A stretch of 64,000 nt of DNA from Sycon ciliatum (taxonomy: Eukaryota > Porifera > Calcarea > Leucosolenida > Sycettidae): NCBI RefSeq assembly GCF_964019385.1, contig NC_088643.1, forward strand, positions 75,328,096 through 75,392,095, read 5' to 3'. Shown here piece after piece: positions 60,701 to 64,000 of the stretch. Each line of letters opens with the position of its first letter. The first letter of the stretch is position 1. The notes beneath the pieces are model-generated. The model was not told the DNA's origin. It saw nothing but the letters and a program-made list of their open reading frames with translations, and did not search any database. A program made the translations under genes and the position numbers.

Positions 60701-62772
60701 GCCTGGCACTGTGCCTGCGACCGCCGGCGCTGGTGCTGCCCATTTCCAATTTCCAGCGCCTCAACGTCGTGCTGTTCAATGATCGGCAGGAACAGCGGCC
60801 GCCTATCACACGCCTGTACCTGATGCATTGTGCCGCGCAGCTGTCCAGCGCACTGCGCTACATACACAGCCTGCACATAGCACACCTGGGTGTGAGCAGC
60901 TCTGCAGTGCTGGTGGCGTCAACTGACTTCAACGTGAAGCACACCGTCCAGCTAGGTAACGTGGCGAATGGCAGCCGGGTTTGGCCTTCGGGTTCACGAG
61001 GTATGCGCGGTGTTCCCGGCTATCAGCCACCGGAGATGTTACACCACAATGGCGAACAGGAGTACGATGGAATTGCTGCGGATAGTTATGCGTTGGCAAT
61101 GGTCCTGTTTGAGATGGTTGCCCGTGAGCCAGCCGTCACTATCAACGAGCAGGACTTGAACGAGGAAGTGCTCAACGGTTGGCGACCACCCATCATGTCT
61201 GCAGCGCCAGCCAAGTGCGGCCTCCCAGCGATGACAGCACTTGCGGTGAGATGCTGGAGATCAGACCCACCCAGTCGACCGATTGCCAGCCGCTGTGAGG
61301 CCATGCTGCGTGCTATTGATGCTAATCTCCTGCTTGGCGGTGATCTGATGCACCCGAACACTGTTCCACGGCTGGCTGTGTACGCGCAACAAAAGGACCA
61401 GGTGTGGATCTGCGATGACAGCGGCGAGCATGGCTGCTTGGTGACGGCATTCGACGCACGTCGCCTCTCCAAGCTGGCCCTACACGAGGTTGCACAGGCC
61501 CGCGTGATGGCCATGTGCACTGTGATGCCACCACGCCGTGAAGTGCCTTCATCCCTACCAGCAATGGGTAGCAACGTCGGTGGTGGCGGTATAGGTCTGC
61601 CAGTGATGAACGAGCAGATCTGGCTGGCCCTGCTCAATGGCTCCGTGCAGGTGATTGACTGTACAAAGTACCACTGTATCCGTGAGGTTATGACACCTGA
61701 TGTATGCATTGCTTTGCACTCCTCACCCAACACCGTCTTCATGGCACTGGCCAATGGACGTGTGCTGGCCGTTCCTTCCAGCGAACCCATACTCAGTGGC
61801 AAGCTGAACATTGTTGCCGAGACGACGCTACGCCTCGGCTCTCTGCGCTCCATGGTTCTGGTGGCCGGCAAGGAGCTGTGGTGCGCACACCAGAATCGCG
61901 TTGTCTTCCTGGCCCTGCCCAGTCTTGAGCATATAGACACCTGGGAGTGCAGCACGGCCGGCATGATTTGTGACCTGGTCTACGACGAGGCACATGGCAG
62001 AGTCTGGAGCTTCCTCTGGCGCACGCTTGATCTGCTCTGCTGGCGTGCTGACAACAGAGACCTAGTGTTCAAAGTGAATCTAGCCACTATCGAGTTTGCT
62101 CCGGAGTGCATGCGGACGGGAAAGTCTCGTGGCCCCGCTGGCACGGCTGTAGATGAGACTGACGGAGGTGATGGTGCAGATGATGATGATGGCGATGATG
62201 ATCAAACGAGATCTCTGCCCACCTGTGTTCCGCAGGATCTGCTGTCTCCCAATTCCGACGATGACAACAAAACGGAGCCGCTGCACAATCAGAAGGTCTC
62301 GTTCCAAGCCAGCGTGACGGGCGACAAGCACATTCAGCGTGTGCTGCCCGTGCAGGATACACTCTGGATCGGACTCGTCGACGGATGCGTTCTCATCTTG
62401 AAAGCCGACAGCCTGCAGCTGCTGGCCGTGCTCACGCCCCACCTGGAGGGAGTGCGGTGTCTGCTCAAAGTTCCCGCCAAGTATGGTGCATGCGGGGGCA
62501 CCAGCAGCGGTGGGGTGGTGATCACTGGCGGTCGCGGCCGTCAACCGGCCGTGCAGTATCTGCTCAGCGCCGAAGAGGAGTGCCGTCTGCAGGCCATGGT
62601 CGAGGAGGACAGAAAGTGGCCCGGCTCGCAGACAACCAGCCTGCCCAGCAGTCATCTTGGCAGCATACATGACGCCAGCACTGGAGCTCTACTGCTCTGG
62701 GAGGCGGTGTCGTCCGAGACCCTCATCACGCTGCAGCAACGACAGTTAGAGGCTACTAGCACAATCTACTGA
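55638..62772 (+). CDS. LRRK1-like: LRRK1-like ROCO protein (ANK-LRR-ROC-COR-pseudokinase-WD40)
   Basis: Exons 55638-56064, 56434-56474, 57090-57455 (or from 57087) and 57835-62772, phases matching, giving about 1923 residues; human LRRK1 has about 2015. An in-frame TAA at 55584 precedes the first ATG. Ankyrin repeats occupy about 10-250 and about seven leucine-rich repeats 300-480. The ROC GTPase has P-loop GDSQTGKS (503-510), WDFSG (555-559) and TFTD (614-617). The COR region follows, and then CxxC pairs at 1035/1038 and 1106/1109 in the COR-kinase linker. The kinase-like domain spans about 1145-1345 and a WD40-type propeller about 1360-1915. The kinase is degenerate: Arg1168 replaces the VAIK lysine, HLG (1295-1297) replaces HRD, and NVA (1320-1322) replaces DFG, while the downstream GVPGYQPPE and MVLFEMV stretches remain. 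It is therefore likely a signalling GTPase scaffold without kinase activity. Exon 2's acceptor has an alternative AG 20 nt upstream; that choice breaks the phase. Confidence -1.
56236..56347. repeat. (AC)n microsatellite in LRRK1-like intron 1
   Basis: AC array of about 110 bp with CAAACA and CATACA interruptions. Confidence -1.
56719..57010. repeat. (GT)n microsatellite in LRRK1-like intron 2
   Basis: GT array of about 290 bp interrupted by GTGCACGTG and GAACATGCATG segments. It ends about 80 nt before exon 3, so it takes up much of the intron. Confidence -1.
57752..57802. repeat. (GT)n run before the large LRRK1-like exon
   Basis: Short GT array about 35-80 nt upstream of the acceptor at 57834. 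It opens a false upstream extension of the exon 4 reading frame. Confidence -1.
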
Positions 62773-64000
62773 TCGCGACGCTTTGTCGTCAAATACATGC
62801 CGTGATCCTTCTTATTCTATCATTCGTCTCTGCTGGTGCATGTGCAAGGATGACAACAATGCAGTTCATTCGCCGTGCCATTCAGCAGAGCAGCATGCTC
62901 CCTGGAGGTAACTTGTTTGCTGTGCTCTCATGTCTAGAAGACCCATATCACTTGCACTTGACTCAATTTGTTGCACTAGACTGAATTGTCACTTACTGCA
63001 CTGCTCTGCACCATTCACACTGTACATATGACGCCCGCTCTCGTAACTCTTCCCTTCCCTCTCTTCTCTGCACTAAACTGGTCAGAGGCCAGCGTGGCCT
63101 GCCCAGTTACCATAGTAACATACCTGACACGAGCATATTGTACATGTTACTGTACATACGAACACTGACATCTGGCACTGTCGTTTTGCAGCAGCTTATC
63201 AATTCTGCCACCACAACATACATCCGCCATCTCCTGCCTATTGATACATTGTGATAGTGGCATGCCAGAGTGCTGCTTTGCTAGTATTCCCATTCTTATG
63301 GGCATGTTCCACTGCCATATTTATCGACTTTCACGGTCTCTGCCCTTTCTTATATTCTTTTTTTTATGAAATTTTGACAAAACGAACTCCATATTTCAAT
63401 TTTGAAGTCACACGTGACTGCCTCTTATTTTGACCTCTATTTCCTTGAGCACATCTACACTGATACCGTTACATTATCTGATTTCCCGTGATCACCGAAT
63501 TGCCCGGGTGAATTTCTTATCTGTTTCTGACTCGTGATGATTTATTTCACTTGCACTGATCATTCGAGTAATACGAATGGACTGTCAATGCTTAGATGTC
63601 CATGTCACTTGTGTGCAAACTAGGACATTTGAAGATTTCATATTCTAGTGTGTGAATCGTGTGACTGATATGCTGTAGTGTGCTGCTGGGATCTGGCATT
63701 GAGTTGGCCCGACCAGGTTGCAGCTAGCTGTGTGGACTCAGCTTTTTGACCGCCGGGCATGCATCTAGCTACCAAGCTCACTGTCCGGCCATTGTCGCGT
63801 TCCATCAGCCAGCTTGAACCCGAACGACTATGGTGCTGTCGAAGATAATAATGAACGCTGGACCGCCCCTTGGTCGTTTTACATACCATCATCATGGTCA
63901 TGATTAATAATACTTCGAAGTAATTATTATTATGTGCATGCACATTCTTGTATTGTGGATTTGCACATACATGTACAAGTACCTGTATTCACGCTGAGCT
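62773..64000. other. 3' flank of the LRRK1-like gene
   Basis: Likely 3' UTR then intergenic DNA. I found no clear AATAAA close to the stop, no further gene and no large repeat. Confidence -1.

Overview
This window is eukaryotic and metazoan. It has spliced genes with GT-AG introns, very long introns full of interspersed repeats, non-LTR retrotransposon debris and long microsatellites. The gene families (a SIX1/2-class homeobox gene, a LRRK-type ROCO protein and an alpha-tubulin acetyltransferase) fit an early-branching invertebrate, possibly a sponge. The species cannot be fixed from this sequence alone.

Layout. Positions 866-8788 (+) hold a multi-exon ATAT1/MEC-17 alpha-tubulin N-acetyltransferase whose 5' exons are not securely found. 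Positions 10373-12706 (-) hold one long exon for a 777-residue, mostly disordered protein with an N-myristoylation signal and a 62-nt intron in its 5' UTR. Positions 15.6-22.2 kb are repeat-rich: a decayed CR1-like LINE is split by an 896-bp composite insertion with a 15-bp target-site duplication, followed by two adjacent minisatellites and two LINE fragments on the minus strand. From 22 to 43 kb I find no convincing protein gene, but there are many MITE-like inverted-repeat elements, hammerhead ribozymes and a 1.93-kb perfect (AC)n tract. Positions 43891-49248 (+) hold a three-exon SIX1/2-class homeobox gene with a 16/17-bp minisatellite and a MITE in intron 1. Positions 55638-62772 (+) hold a LRRK1-like gene (ankyrin, LRR, ROC, COR, kinase-like, WD40), mostly in one 4.9-kb exon. 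The last 1.2 kb is its 3' flank.

Two observations stand out. (1) The LRRK1-like protein keeps its GTPase motifs, but its kinase-like domain lacks the ATP-binding lysine, the HRD aspartate and the DFG aspartate, so it reads as a pseudokinase. (2) The window carries a dispersed set of type I hammerhead ribozymes: three with a complete canonical core (18026-18069 +, 32063-32106 -, 32769-32814 -), two related variants (3020-3063 +, 17873-17917 +) and one with a long stem II (34939-35003 +). Stem I sequences differ between copies yet still pair, which is covariation. Two of the six lie inside the composite insertion, whose 148-bp direct terminal repeats and inverted 5' stub recall Penelope-like retroelements or retrozymes. 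The four main genes are not functionally linked in any way I can see; they are separate single genes in a repeat-rich landscape.
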